DNA from: Gammaproteobacteria bacterium UBA7449
GTDB lineage: Bacteria; Pseudomonadota; Gammaproteobacteria; Pseudomonadales; Pseudohongiellaceae
DNA: 59,809 bases
Direction: 5' to 3'
Assembly (NCBI GenBank): GCA_002477465.1
Contig: DLPV01000057.1
Location: 42,608 to 102,416, forward strand
Shown here: positions 18,799 through 28,084 of the stretch, one piece after another
Layout of the letters: every line of letters starts with the position of its first letter
Position numbering within the stretch: the first letter of the stretch is position 1
The notes under the pieces: model-generated
What the model was told of the DNA's origin: nothing
The model's input: only the letters and a program-made list of their open reading frames with translations
Databases searched by the model: none
Translations under genes and position numbers: made by a program

Positions 18799-19938
18799 CT
18801 AGGCGGTGAGGATAATGGTTGTATTTGCCGGAATCAACGGCTGATAACCATCCTCATAGGTGTGGCTGTGGTTCCAGCCAGCATTCCAGTTGGACGCTTG
18901 ACTCAGCATTTCACGGCGGCCAATGTTTGGATCATAGATTTCCATGCTCATGGCTACACCACGCAAGTGCAGGTGCGGCTGCCAGCTATCAATGCGAACC
19001 GGGTGATCAAATGAATGAAAACCCTGGGTCATCAACTTGCCGTGAGGCGGAATCAGGTAGTCGCCGCCGCTGCTCAAATTATAGGAGCGCAAATCCTGAC
19101 GATAGGATTCTTCTTCCACGAATTCATCTTCGTCATCGTGATACCAGATGCCGACAGAAACCTGATCGTTAGGTACGGCATTGCCATCTGGGTAGTAATG
19201 GATACTCCAACCAACCTTTGAGTTGGCAGGCACTTTACGGCACGCACCTTCCGGCACCTTCTCTCCGAGCTTGCCGAAGGCAAACTCTAACAGACGATCA
19301 CCGCGTACCCACTCGCCATCGTCGTCCATCACAACTAAGTGCGAGTTGGCATGGTGAGTCGAGCCATGAGCGGCCTTTGAAGGCAGGGTTTCAACAGCCT
19401 TGATACAGCGACTTTCGGTAATGCCTGAATCTACCTCTGGCTCCCACCACAAGTCCTGGCCATTAGCAGGCACATCCCATGCAGATGATTTGATTACGTG
19501 ATCGGGTTCACCTAACTCTGAGGCCAGGCGCCACTCACCTACTTCCGGAAACTGCTTCGGTGGAGGCAGGTCCTCCTGGTTACCAAAAGGCGCGCCGGCG
19601 TTCACCCACGCCACGATAGTATCAATGTCTTCTTGATCCATACGCCAATCGTTTTTCAGATTTTGCACACCAATATGGTCATCATACTGGTAAGGCGGCA
19701 TTTCTTTCTGCGCCACCTTCAATTGAATCAGAGGTGCCCAGGGGCGAACCTCTTCATAATTTGTAAATGACATGGGGCCAATCTGGCCTGGCTGGTGACA
19801 GCCCTGGCAATTTTCCTGAATGATTCTTGAGACTTCCTTCGCGTAAGTCGGGTGCTCATCCATTGCATCCTGGGCACCGGCAAGGTTTGGCGTGAGGGCC
19901 ATTGCTGAAAATAGCCCAATTAGTTTAGTAGTTTTCAT
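18799..19938 (-). CDS. Exported heme c/copper type II monooxygenase-like protein, cut short by a TAG
   Basis: 379 residues as it stands. After a signal peptide (NLAGAQDA) comes a c-type heme domain with CQGCH (44-48) and PGQIGPMSFTNYEEVRPWAP, then a domain like the copper type II ascorbate-dependent monooxygenases, with His-rich stretches GSTHHANSHLVV and SWQPHLHLRG and a final WNHSHTYEDGYQPL segment. Such two-domain proteins sit in the periplasm and are thought to oxidise organic substrates with copper. The reading frame stops at TAG just before the conserved YDNS...NPDP tail, which continues in frame for 64 codons. It is followed by an exported partner gene. Loss of the tail may inactivate the protein unless the TAG is suppressed or a sequencing error. 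Confidence 0.8.
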   Translation of the reverse strand: MKTTKLIGLFSAMALTPNLAGAQDAMDEHPTYAKEVSRIIQENCQGCHQPGQIGPMSFTNYEEVRPWAPLIQLKVAQKEMPPYQYDDHIGVQNLKNDWRMDQEDIDTIVAWVNAGAPFGNQEDLPPPKQFPEVGEWRLASELGEPDHVIKSSAWDVPANGQDLWWEPEVDSGITESRCIKAVETLPSKAAHGSTHHANSHLVVMDDDGEWVRGDRLLEFAFGKLGEKVPEGACRKVPANSKVGWSIHYYPDGNAVPNDQVSVGIWYHDDEDEFVEEESYRQDLRSYNLSSGGDYLIPPHGKLMTQGFHSFDHPVRIDSWQPHLHLRGVAMSMEIYDPNIGRREMLSQASNWNAGWNHSHTYEDGYQPLIPANTTIILTA

Positions 19939-20341
19939 GGAGCTCTCCTGTTAAGAACTAATGACACAGAGTCTGTATCACTTCATTTTCAGCCATTCTT
20001 ACTTTTAGATACCTTTAGTTCGAAGCACTGGAATCAACTGCAATCTTCCAATTTTCAAGGCGCTGGCTGTCTGTCGTTGCGCCTAGCGGTTACAAATCGC
20101 CATGGGAAGGATTTTGCTAGGAGGGAGCAAGGAATTACTGATACAGGTCAATTTTTTGGGCTGCCAAGTGTTACAAATTGTATGCGAACTAAAACTATGA
20201 AAATTAAATTGTGTATATCAATAAGATAGGAAAGGTATAAAGGAACTTTAAAAGGCAGCAAACTGGGCCGCAAGCCAACGCAATCTGACCATTGTAAAAC
20301 CCGATCGCAGGTTTTTTCAGTGGCTTGACCCGTTTTTTGTC
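19939..20341 (-). other. Intergenic region upstream of the heme/copper gene
   Basis: 403 bases holding the promoter of the minus-strand pair and the 3' flank of the symporter gene. At about 20297-20316 AAAACC and GGTTTT flank an 8-base GC-rich loop with a T-run on the plus side; it is too weak to call a terminator. Confidence 0.35.
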
Positions 20342-21994
20342 TCAGCCTGCCAGTAACCACAGCAAAACCACCAGGACTGCAAACCACGCCACCAAAAAAG
20401 CGCTGCGTATATGCCAGTTGATTCCGGCTTCAGCGGCGAGATAGCCCTTGACGCTGCTCTCCAGAGTCTCCGGGTCGAGTTGTTTCCCAATTTCAGACCT
20501 GGGCCCGGGCTTGACTGCCAAGCTGCCCATGATAAAGCCCACAGCGAAGGTCACTACAAAACCAATAACGTTCCACCACAGCCATGAGATAAGCGGTGCA
20601 AATACCCACAGAGAGGCATTCACTGAAATACCCAGCACCAAACCCGCAATTGCACCGCCGCCATGGGCGCGTCGGGTTAGCAAGCCAAGCGCAAATACTG
20701 CCAGAATTGAGCCATTGGCCATCGAACCAATTTGATTGATGGCTTCCAATACCGTGGAAGCGATGTTACCAACAAAGAATGCCATCGTCAGGGTAATTAC
20801 CCCCCAGATCGCTGTGATGATGCGGGAGTAAACCAACTCCCTGTGCTCTGACCACACTGATCCGGCAGCCTCGTCATGGTAGCGGCGCACGAAGTCTTCC
20901 ATGGTGGTTGCGCTGAGAGAATTGAGCACCGAATCCAGCGACGACATGGCCGCGGCAAACAGGGCTACCATCGACAGACCCACAACCCCCACCGGCAGAT
21001 TGTTAATCATGTATAGCGGCACCGCCAGATTGTATTCCGGCGAGCCATTTGGCGTCGGCAAGGCGGCAAGGAATTCCGGAGTCTGACTGGCAAACGCGCC
21101 GATTCCAACACCCACCAGGCAATACAGCAGCACCAGCGGAAAGCGCAGCAGACCGTTAAGGAACAGAGCCTGGTTGCTGGCATCGATGCCATTGGTACTT
21201 AAAGTTCGCTGCACCTGGGACTGGTCACAGCCGTAGTAGCTCAGATATAGGAAAAACCCTCCAATCAGCATTGGCCAGAATGCGAATGTGTTGCCGTCTC
21301 CAAAACCGTGCTGGTTGAACTCCAGCGTTCGGCGCCGCTCCGGTTCCAGCGCATCCAGCATGGCGGTGAGACCACCATTGATGTCGAGCAGAGAGAACAG
21401 GATCAACAGCAGCACCAGCACCAGGATAACCAGCTGAATCACGTCGCTGTATATCACACCACGAATACCGCCCATGACATCGTAGACCACGGTGAAAGCG
21501 CCCAGCAGAATCACCGCCCAGAAAAACTCAAGGCCGGTAATTAACTCGATGACGATGGCGATGCTATAGACAGTGACGGATGTCGCGAAGGCACGTAAAA
21601 ACAGGAATAAACCACTAAGCGTGAGGCGGGTGTTTACATCGAAGCGCTGTTCAAGATAAGCATAGACAGATACCAGTTTCAGATGGCGAAACAGAGGGAT
21701 GAGAAACAGTATCAGACCGACCATAGCCAAAGGCACTGCCAACTCATACTGTAGCCACACCAGCCCGCCACCGGCAGCAAAAGCAACAAAGGCCGGCGCC
21801 CCCAGGATGCTGTTGGTTGAGCATTGTGTGGCCATAATTGAAATCGCAACCGGCCACGCCCCCATGTTGCGACCACCGACATAATAGTCTTCTCGGCTCT
21901 CCTGGCGGCGGGAAAGCCAATAAGCAAAGGCGATCAGAAAAACCAGATAGACAGCAATCACCAACCAGTCGATTGTCGCGAGATTTTCACTCAT
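20342..21994 (-). CDS. Sodium:solute symporter (SSS family)
   Basis: 550 residues with about 13 hydrophobic segments. Family signatures are present: the N-terminal DYYVGGRNMGAWPVAISIMATQ with STNSILG, the helix GGIRGVIYSDVIQ, YYGCDQSQVQR, and the FAAAMSSLDSVLNSLSATTMEDF signature. SSS proteins use the sodium gradient to import sugars, amino acids, vitamins, or similar solutes across the inner membrane. SSLDS in the signature supports sodium coupling. No adjacent catabolic operon fixes the substrate. The upstream gene on the same strand is a dead Omp85 gene, so any earlier link is lost. Confidence 0.92.
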   Translation of the reverse strand: MSENLATIDWLVIAVYLVFLIAFAYWLSRRQESREDYYVGGRNMGAWPVAISIMATQCSTNSILGAPAFVAFAAGGGLVWLQYELAVPLAMVGLILFLIPLFRHLKLVSVYAYLEQRFDVNTRLTLSGLFLFLRAFATSVTVYSIAIVIELITGLEFFWAVILLGAFTVVYDVMGGIRGVIYSDVIQLVILVLVLLLILFSLLDINGGLTAMLDALEPERRRTLEFNQHGFGDGNTFAFWPMLIGGFFLYLSYYGCDQSQVQRTLSTNGIDASNQALFLNGLLRFPLVLLYCLVGVGIGAFASQTPEFLAALPTPNGSPEYNLAVPLYMINNLPVGVVGLSMVALFAAAMSSLDSVLNSLSATTMEDFVRRYHDEAAGSVWSEHRELVYSRIITAIWGVITLTMAFFVGNIASTVLEAINQIGSMANGSILAVFALGLLTRRAHGGGAIAGLVLGISVNASLWVFAPLISWLWWNVIGFVVTFAVGFIMGSLAVKPGPRSEIGKQLDPETLESSVKGYLAAEAGINWHIRSAFLVAWFAVLVVLLWLLAG

Positions 21995-22078
21995 GCCGTT
22001 GCGCCGTCATCTGTTGCTACCCATATCAGTACTTTAGAAAATCATTCTCGCTGCATCCAAAGCTTGGCTCAAGCGTTG

Positions 22079-23766
22079 TCAGAATCTACCCTTGATATTG
22101 AAAACGGCCTGCACCTTGTCCACCGCAGGGTGATTTCGGTTAGTTATGGGAAAGGCGATATCCAGATGGGCTATGCGGCTGGAAGCAGCCTAACTGGACA
22201 TCAAGCGCAAGCCAAACCCAACATTGGCCAACCAGTCATCCGGTAGACCAGAATCTGCTCCTGGCTCCCAGGCCCTGCCGACATCGAAAAACGCAGCAGC
22301 ACCTATGCGAGTCAGATTGAACAGGTGCAAGTCGGTGTAGACCCTCTCTTCCAGGCTCAACACCGCACTTCGGTCCCCTACCTATAGCCGGTTGTCGAAT
22401 GCCCGGGCACCGCGATCGCCACCCATATAGATCTGCCTTTCACGGCTAAGATTGTTTGCGTAGCTGGCGTTGTTACTGGCAAAAAATGGCGGAAAAAATA
22501 GCGATTGGAGTAACTGACTAGCAGATCCTCTGAATTACCGGAGTAGTTATTGAGCAGCGCCTCCCAACTCACACTATGCTGCCAGAACTGACGGCCATCA
22601 AACACCAGGGTGCTGCTGTACCTACCTTCGAGCACGACCCGGTTTTGATCTGAGCCGAATTCCTTAGAGGCATAACCGACTCGCACCAGCAGTTGCTGCC
22701 CCAGGTAAAGGTCTTCTGTTCGGTACAATTCATCCAGATTAAAGGCGGTGGCAAATCGGTTCTCGCCGTATTCCAGCTGCAAGAACGGGTAGACCAGCTC
22801 GCGATCTGCGGGAAACAAACTGGGTGCCCGCAATTCAGGGCTTGGGCCGAATCGATCACGACGGTAGCTAAATCCCGCGGTCCAGCGCAGATAGCTGTCC
22901 TTTGTAAGACCTTTCCATCAGCCATATGCAAGCTCCCCTTTGGTGATATCGTGCTCTACCTCACTGATCTCGTCGCCAAGAAAGAACTGCGCATCTCGAC
23001 GGGTTTCATCTTCTAACAGCACTTGCCAACTGCGACGACTGTCCAGGGCGTAAAAAGGCAGACCAAGATCAAAAACCGCTTTTGATCCATCATCACTATC
23101 GACGAGAACAGTGCGGTTACGAACCTAGGAGCCAAATACGTTGGGATCTTCATATCTGATCTCATCAGACTCACGGTCGATATCTTCTCTGCGGGCAATG
23201 GCAAACTGCTTACCAAGGCCCAGGAAATTACTGTCTCGCAAACCGAAGGAAAAAGTGTTGTCTCCCCCTGATCAGTCGAATGCAAGATTAGGGGTCAGCG
23301 ACCAGGTGTCTTTGGTGATGACCTCAATCCCGACCCGCTATTCGCAATTACTCACCAAGCGCAAGTCGGCATCAAAAAAATAATCTTGATTGCGCAGTAT
23401 GCGTGCAGTCTCGTCCAGCAAACGCCCTTCTATCACTACTCCCTCGGCAAAAAGCATGAGCTGCTCGATGATGCGAGGCCGCGTAAGAATGTGAAAGCGG
23501 TTGGCCCAAAGGAAAAGCGCGTTGTTTTCATCCGGATTGGATTCATCGAAGATTTTGAGCCGGGTGAAATCCAGCGACTCGACGGTGAGCTTTGTATCGG
23601 GAAGTTCGGTTAGCGAATCTTCCCTGAGAAAAGGATAGCTTTCGCTGGCAGCAACAAAACCAGGCTTACAGGAAACTGCGGCCAGCCTGCTATCTGTTCC
23701 CTGTGCGAGCGCTGTCAGTAGGTGCGTTGCCGCTAACAGCGCAAGTCCAGTCTTAGAAACTTTCAT
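22079..23766 (-). pseudogene. Decayed Omp85/BamA-TamA-like outer membrane protein gene
   Basis: About 560 codons. From the ATG at 23766 there is a leader, a POTRA-like region (LTRPRIIEQLMLFAEG), and then a beta-barrel. The frame is interrupted by TAG 23338-23340, TGA 23272-23274, TAG 23125-23127 and TGA 22918-22920. A frameshift lies near T-runs at about 22480-22500, and in the new frame TAG 22382-22384 and TAG 22190-22192 precede the true stop at 22079-22081. Family sequence continues across every stop: DTWSLTPNLAF, then SGGDNTFSFGLRDSNFLGLGK, and in the shifted frame YMGGDRGARAF, VLSLEERVYTDLHLFNL, AAAFFDVGRAWEPG and VGFGLRLMSS. The barrel cannot be made. Intact relatives assemble or secrete outer-membrane proteins. 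Confidence 0.88.
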
Positions 23767-23857
23767 TATTGTTCAGAATAACAGAACTGTCGTGACTAGC
23801 GTGCCTGATGGACACTTCCACCGTAATGAATTCTTTGAGAAGGAGACTATCACGAAC

Positions 23858-24562
23858 ATGAATATCAAAACCCGCTCAATCATGCTCCTACCGGCTTTTC
23901 CGCGCCCTGGTCTCTCCACCACCGCGATTTTGCTATTTGTGTTGCCAACACTTGCCATAAACATCAACTACGGAATCGCCGTGGCCGAAGGCTATGTGGC
24001 GTTATGTAATCCCTATTGGGATGGCTGCACCTCAATCAGCGCTACTGGTTGCAATGGCACGGCTTTTTTCTTTTTCAAAGCAGCAATGCTGCCACTGTCA
24101 TTGCTCTATTTCTACTACTGGTTACTATGCTCGAAGCGGCTCAATAGCATGGGTTACGAGAAGCCGACGATTGGTAACCTGGGCTTCTTTGCTGTCGCCG
24201 CTCTGGTTTTATATACCCTCTCCCTGGGTGCACTTGGAGACAATTTCCGGTTGATGCGCCGTATTGGCATCATCTTCTATTTCTCCCTCACCTATTTATG
24301 CCAGCTTTTAATCGTTCATCGCCTGGGCGTATTAGGTCAACAAGACTTAAGTCAGACCCTGCAAAAACTAATGTGTCTCTTCATTTTTGGCATCGCGGTA
24401 CTAACACTGTTTCTCGATGCACTGCTACCCAATTATGATGACTATGAAGACGCCTTCGAATGGAGCATTGCCTTGCTGCTTCTTATCAATTTCCTGCTGG
24501 CAGCCTGGAATTGGCGGTTTATCGAAAAGATGAAGGTGGACAGCTTAGAAACGTCAGAGTAA
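23858..24562 (+). CDS. Multi-pass membrane protein, possibly Frag1/DRAM-like
   Basis: 234 residues from the ATG at 23858, chosen for the AAGGAG site about 12 bases upstream; the frame extends to an earlier ATG at 23792. Five or six hydrophobic helices are visible. The first extramembrane loop carries a Cys-rich CNPYWDGCTSISATGCNG, like the CD.S.CSISA.G loop of Frag1/DRAM/Sfk1-like proteins. That assignment rests on this loop and topology and is tentative. The gene diverges from the broken Omp85 gene and is followed by a DUF2855 gene 80 bases on. No function can be given. Confidence 0.6.
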   Translation: MNIKTRSIMLLPAFPRPGLSTTAILLFVLPTLAININYGIAVAEGYVALCNPYWDGCTSISATGCNGTAFFFFKAAMLPLSLLYFYYWLLCSKRLNSMGYEKPTIGNLGFFAVAALVLYTLSLGALGDNFRLMRRIGIIFYFSLTYLCQLLIVHRLGVLGQQDLSQTLQKLMCLFIFGIAVLTLFLDALLPNYDDYEDAFEWSIALLLLINFLLAAWNWRFIEKMKVDSLETSE

Positions 24563-24642
24563 CTTGCAAGCGACAAATCAAATCTGTAGCTGAAAGCCTC
24601 TAAGCGCATCAACTTCGAATTTTTAGGCAGGTCCCAAGACAA

Positions 24643-25743
24643 ATGAAAGAATTCCAAACTTTAAAATCAGACATCACCCAAGTCCGCCTCGCAGAATCTC
24701 AACTGGACGCAAACGCGACTCTGGCCGAGGGAGAACTTCTTTTAGAAATCGACAAATTCGGTTTCAGTGCAAACAATGTGACTTACGCGGCAGCCGGTGA
24801 TCAGCTAGGTTACTGGCAATTCTTCCCGTCATCTGACAATACCGAAGGTAATTGGGGGGTTATTCCGGTCTGGGGTTTTGCAAACATAGTTAAGAGCAGC
24901 ACAGCTGGTGTCGAAGTGGGCGAACGGGTATTTGGATACTTTCCCACTGGAAGTTATCTAAAAATGCAGAATGTGGAGGTGTTCGACAATCGTCTCGTTG
25001 ATGGCGCTGAACACCGATCCAGACTGCCGGCGGGATACAATACCTATCGGCGGGTAGATTTTGAACCGGGCTATGACAGCAGCATGGACGCTTACCGCAT
25101 GCTGCTATGGCCTCTCTATATTACTTCATACTGCTTATGGGACAGCCTGCAGCATAAACAGTGGCACGGCGCCAAGCAGGTGCTCATTGTCAGTGCTTCA
25201 AGCAAGACCAGCATCGGGCTGGCGTATGCATTGGCGGCGGATGCGTCGGCACCCACGTCAATCGGCCTGACCTCAGCGGGCAATCGAGACTGGGTAGAGA
25301 GTCTTGGCATCTATGGCCAGACCATCAGCTATGATGCGCTGACCGAAATCGATGCCTCTAAGCCTTCTGTCATTGTCGATATGTCCGGAAACGCCGGTCT
25401 CCTATCCCGCATAGCACAGCATCTTGGAGACAATCTGGCCTTCTGCCTTAATGTCGGCCTGACCCATTGGGATGAGGCTGGGCAGGACACGGGCGTTCCT
25501 CAGGATAAGCGCGAATTTTTCTTCGCTCCAAGTCACATTCAAATGCGAATGAAAGAATGGGGACCAGCAGAATTCGAGAAGCGCTCGTCTCGGTTCGTCC
25601 TGCAAGTAACGCAGCAGAGCGCTGAGTGGATGCTGTTGGAAAATCTGTCAGGCGTAGAGGCACTGGCTGATGTGTACCGCGATGTTTGTGACGGCACGCT
25701 GGCGCCGGAAAAAGGTCTGGTGATCAAGATTGCAGGAAGCTAG
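24643..25743 (+). CDS. DUF2855 family protein (medium-chain reductase-like)
   Basis: 366 residues. The sequence fits DUF2855: an N-terminal part with EIDKFGFSANNVTYAAAGD and YWQFFPS...WGVIPVWGFANIVKSS, and the conserved VFGYFPTGSYLKM. The middle VLIVSASSKTSIGLAYALA is a Rossmann-like strand-loop-helix, as in quinone-oxidoreductase/MDR proteins, but without a standard zinc site. Members are proposed oxidoreductases and are undefined biochemically. Its TAG stop shares the palindrome CTAG with the stop of the convergent minus-strand gene. No operon partner is clear apart from the membrane protein upstream. Confidence 0.8.
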   Translation: MKEFQTLKSDITQVRLAESQLDANATLAEGELLLEIDKFGFSANNVTYAAAGDQLGYWQFFPSSDNTEGNWGVIPVWGFANIVKSSTAGVEVGERVFGYFPTGSYLKMQNVEVFDNRLVDGAEHRSRLPAGYNTYRRVDFEPGYDSSMDAYRMLLWPLYITSYCLWDSLQHKQWHGAKQVLIVSASSKTSIGLAYALAADASAPTSIGLTSAGNRDWVESLGIYGQTISYDALTEIDASKPSVIVDMSGNAGLLSRIAQHLGDNLAFCLNVGLTHWDEAGQDTGVPQDKREFFFAPSHIQMRMKEWGPAEFEKRSSRFVLQVTQQSAEWMLLENLSGVEALADVYRDVCDGTLAPEKGLVIKIAGS

Positions 25744-26621
25744 TTCGGTATAGTGGAAGCCATCAGGGAACGAAACTGCATGCCCCAGCGTCCGTCGACT
25801 CTGGCGATCACCCAGGTCGCTGGAATGCGCATATAGACTTCACCCGCACTGTTGATCCGTTCAAAGGTTAGTTCGAATATTACCCGGTCAGGCGTGGCAC
25901 CGCGAACGACGATATCGGAGTACTCGCTGCGGAGCCAATCTTCCCTATCCCTGAGTCCATCAAAGTCGGTTTCAATCAAGGAAGAATTCATGGATTCTGC
26001 GAGTATAAAGCGATTATCTTCATACACGATGGCCGCCTGGGGAACGTGATTCACGTAGGACAAGGCAAAGCGGTCATTAGCGTTGAACGCAGCAAAGAAA
26101 TATTCCACGGCCGCAAACGCATCACGCTGTGCTTGCGCCAACTCTGCCTCGTCGAGGTTCCCGGAGCCAAGATTACCCGCCCGGTACTGCATCGCCCAGC
26201 GACCCTCTTTCTTGGTAAATATATAAAAAACATAGCCACGAGCGATCACTTCGCCGGCGGCGTTTAAACGCGAGAAGTCGACACCCAGATTTACCTTTTC
26301 ATCCGACACCAGATAAGTTTCGACATTGTCCCAACGACTGCGTGCCCAGCCTGACCGCCGATTAGACTCATAAGGGATAGCAAAGTCTGCTGGCTGATCT
26401 GCGACAAAGATTGAGTTGGCCCGATGAGTAACGTGGGGGAAATGCAGCTGCTGTCGCACCAGCTCGTTGTCTCCGGAATTGAATGCTATGAGGAATCTAT
26501 CCAGCGCTGCACGCGCTCCGGCCTCCGGATCACTGGCAGGCTGTGCGGACAGCGCAGAAACCGCGAGCAGCTGCATCAATAACACGCAACTCAACTTGAT
26601 TAAAGTTCGCTCTGGTCTCAT
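25740..26621 (-). CDS. Exported protein with two NTF2/SnoaL-like domains
   Basis: 293 residues from the ATG at 26621, before a basic-hydrophobic leader (LAVSALSAQPAS); an earlier start at 26639 is possible. The mature protein has two similar ~125-residue halves. Each begins with an Ala-rich helix (ARAALDRFLIAFNSGDNELV / AFAAVEYFFAAFNANDRFAL), and each ends with a strand like GRWAMQYRAGN / GRWGMQFRSLM. This is the pattern of a tandem cone-shaped NTF2-like fold, which may bind a small ligand or act as an enzyme. Catalytic residues are not identifiable. It is convergent with the DUF2855 gene, with overlapping stops. Confidence 0.7.
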   Translation of the reverse strand: MRPERTLIKLSCVLLMQLLAVSALSAQPASDPEAGARAALDRFLIAFNSGDNELVRQQLHFPHVTHRANSIFVADQPADFAIPYESNRRSGWARSRWDNVETYLVSDEKVNLGVDFSRLNAAGEVIARGYVFYIFTKKEGRWAMQYRAGNLGSGNLDEAELAQAQRDAFAAVEYFFAAFNANDRFALSYVNHVPQAAIVYEDNRFILAESMNSSLIETDFDGLRDREDWLRSEYSDIVVRGATPDRVIFELTFERINSAGEVYMRIPATWVIARVDGRWGMQFRSLMASTIPN

Positions 26622-26721
26622 TCGCAATCCTTTGTACATGTCTTCTTGGTTTACCTGCCGGTCAAAACCAGCTGTCTTGCTGGCGCTGCTAATCCACGCC
26701 CAGGCTATGACTGAGCGTGAA

Positions 26722-26781
26722 TTTAAGCCATTGCTTAAACCCAGGATTCAAGCCGATAGTTTAAATCCAGGGTTTAAATCC
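26722..26781. repeat. Cluster of TTTAAATCC-type repeats
   Basis: The 10-mer GTTTAAATCC occurs at 26759-26768 and 26772-26781, and TTTAAGC/GCTTAAA form a short inverted repeat at 26722-26739. All lie in the gap between the NTF2-like gene start and the metY end. Confidence 0.5.
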
Positions 26782-26812
26782 GAGGTCCAGATCCAAGGCT
26801 AGATCAAAGACC

Positions 26813-28084
26813 CTAGGCCGCAGACAATGCCTGCTCGATATCGGCAATTATGTCGTCGATATGCTCGATTCCTACACAGATTCGCAGGGTTTCAGGTTTC
26901 ACACCAGCCTGCAGCTGCTCAGCTTCGGTCAACTGCCTGTGGGTAGTCGATGCGGGGTGACAGGCCAGGGTCTTGGCATCACCAATGTTAACCAGACGTT
27001 TAATCATCTGCAGTGCATCGTAGAACTTAACACCCGCCTCGAAACCGCCCTTGATGCCGAATGTCAGCAGTGACGCAGGAGCGCCGCCACAGTATTTCTG
27101 CGCGAGGGCATAATTTGCATCTGACTCCAGCCCGCCGAAGCTTACCCATTCAACCTTGTCATGGGCTTCCAGATATTTGGCGACCGCCACCGCATTTTCA
27201 CAGTGACGCTCCATGCGCAAACCCAACGTCTCCAGACCCTGCAGCAACAGAAATGCGTTTAGCGGTGCCAACGCAGCACCCGTGTTCCTGAGAGGCACTG
27301 TACGCGCCCTGCCTATGTAAGCTGCCTCTGCCAGAGCCTCGGTGTAAACCACACCATGATAGGAAGGTTCAGGCTCATTCAGCTCTGGATAGCGCTGAGC
27401 ATGCTCAGCCCACGGGAAATTGCCAGAATCAACAATCACACCACCTATAGAAGTGCCATGTCCCCCAATATACTTGGTCAGAGAGTGCACCACGATATCA
27501 GCACCGAACTCAATGGGGTTGCACAGCGCTGGGGTTGCAACCGTGTTATCCACAATCACAGCGACGCCGTGTTTATGCGCGGCAGCGCAAACTGGTTCGA
27601 GATCAATAATATTACCAGCCGGATTACCTATTGTTTCGCAGTACACCGCCTTGGTTTTGTCATCGATTAGTTTTTCCAGCGCCTCTGCAGAGTCGTCTTC
27701 TGCGAATCGTACCTCAATGCCCTGGCTCGGCAGCATATGTGCAAACAGCGTATAGGTACCGCCATACAGCTGCGGTGTGGAAACGATGTTGTCGCCAGCC
27801 TTCGCCAGCGTGAGGATCGCGTAGTTGATGGCCGCCATGCCGGATGCCACGGCCAATGCCGCAAGCCCCCCTTCCATGGCAGCAACGCGTTGCTCTAACA
27901 CGTCGTTGGTTGGATTCATTATGCGCGAATAGATATTGCCAGGCACCGCCAGGTTGAAAAGATCGGCACCATGTTGGGCATCATCGAATTCATAGGCGAC
28001 GGTCTGAAATATTGGCACGGCGACTGACTTGGTGGTGGCATCGGTTTCGTAACCGCCGTGAATAGCGATAGTGTCTTTCTTCAT
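26813..28084 (-). CDS. metY: O-acetylhomoserine sulfhydrylase (MetY-type)
   Basis: 423 residues, with GGGAG upstream of the ATG. It is a Cys/Met-metabolism PLP enzyme: the N-terminal DTIAIHGGYETD and VPIFQTVAYEF, YSRIMNPTNDVLEQRVA, VIVDNTVATPALCNP, and the PLP lysine in VHSLTKYIGGHG. The ~430-residue length and HGGYETD opening fit O-acetylhomoserine aminocarboxypropyltransferase rather than cystathionine synthase. It joins O-acetylhomoserine with sulfide to make homocysteine for methionine synthesis in the cytoplasm. No metX is adjacent. It is downstream of pyruvate kinase on the same strand, with 197 bases between them. Confidence 0.9.
   Translation of the reverse strand: MKKDTIAIHGGYETDATTKSVAVPIFQTVAYEFDDAQHGADLFNLAVPGNIYSRIMNPTNDVLEQRVAAMEGGLAALAVASGMAAINYAILTLAKAGDNIVSTPQLYGGTYTLFAHMLPSQGIEVRFAEDDSAEALEKLIDDKTKAVYCETIGNPAGNIIDLEPVCAAAHKHGVAVIVDNTVATPALCNPIEFGADIVVHSLTKYIGGHGTSIGGVIVDSGNFPWAEHAQRYPELNEPEPSYHGVVYTEALAEAAYIGRARTVPLRNTGAALAPLNAFLLLQGLETLGLRMERHCENAVAVAKYLEAHDKVEWVSFGGLESDANYALAQKYCGGAPASLLTFGIKGGFEAGVKFYDALQMIKRLVNIGDAKTLACHPASTTHRQLTEAEQLQAGVKPETLRICVGIEHIDDIIADIEQALSAA

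Noticed and set aside
20297..20316. Terminator after the symporter gene
   Set aside because: The stem is six A/T-rich base pairs and the T-run is on the wrong side for the minus strand.
18604..23766. Genome-wide recoding of TAG as a sense codon
   Set aside because: The decayed Omp85 gene also contains TGA stops and a frameshift, the J-domain gene has TAA, and TAG serves as a normal stop in several intact genes here (e.g. at 16019-16021).
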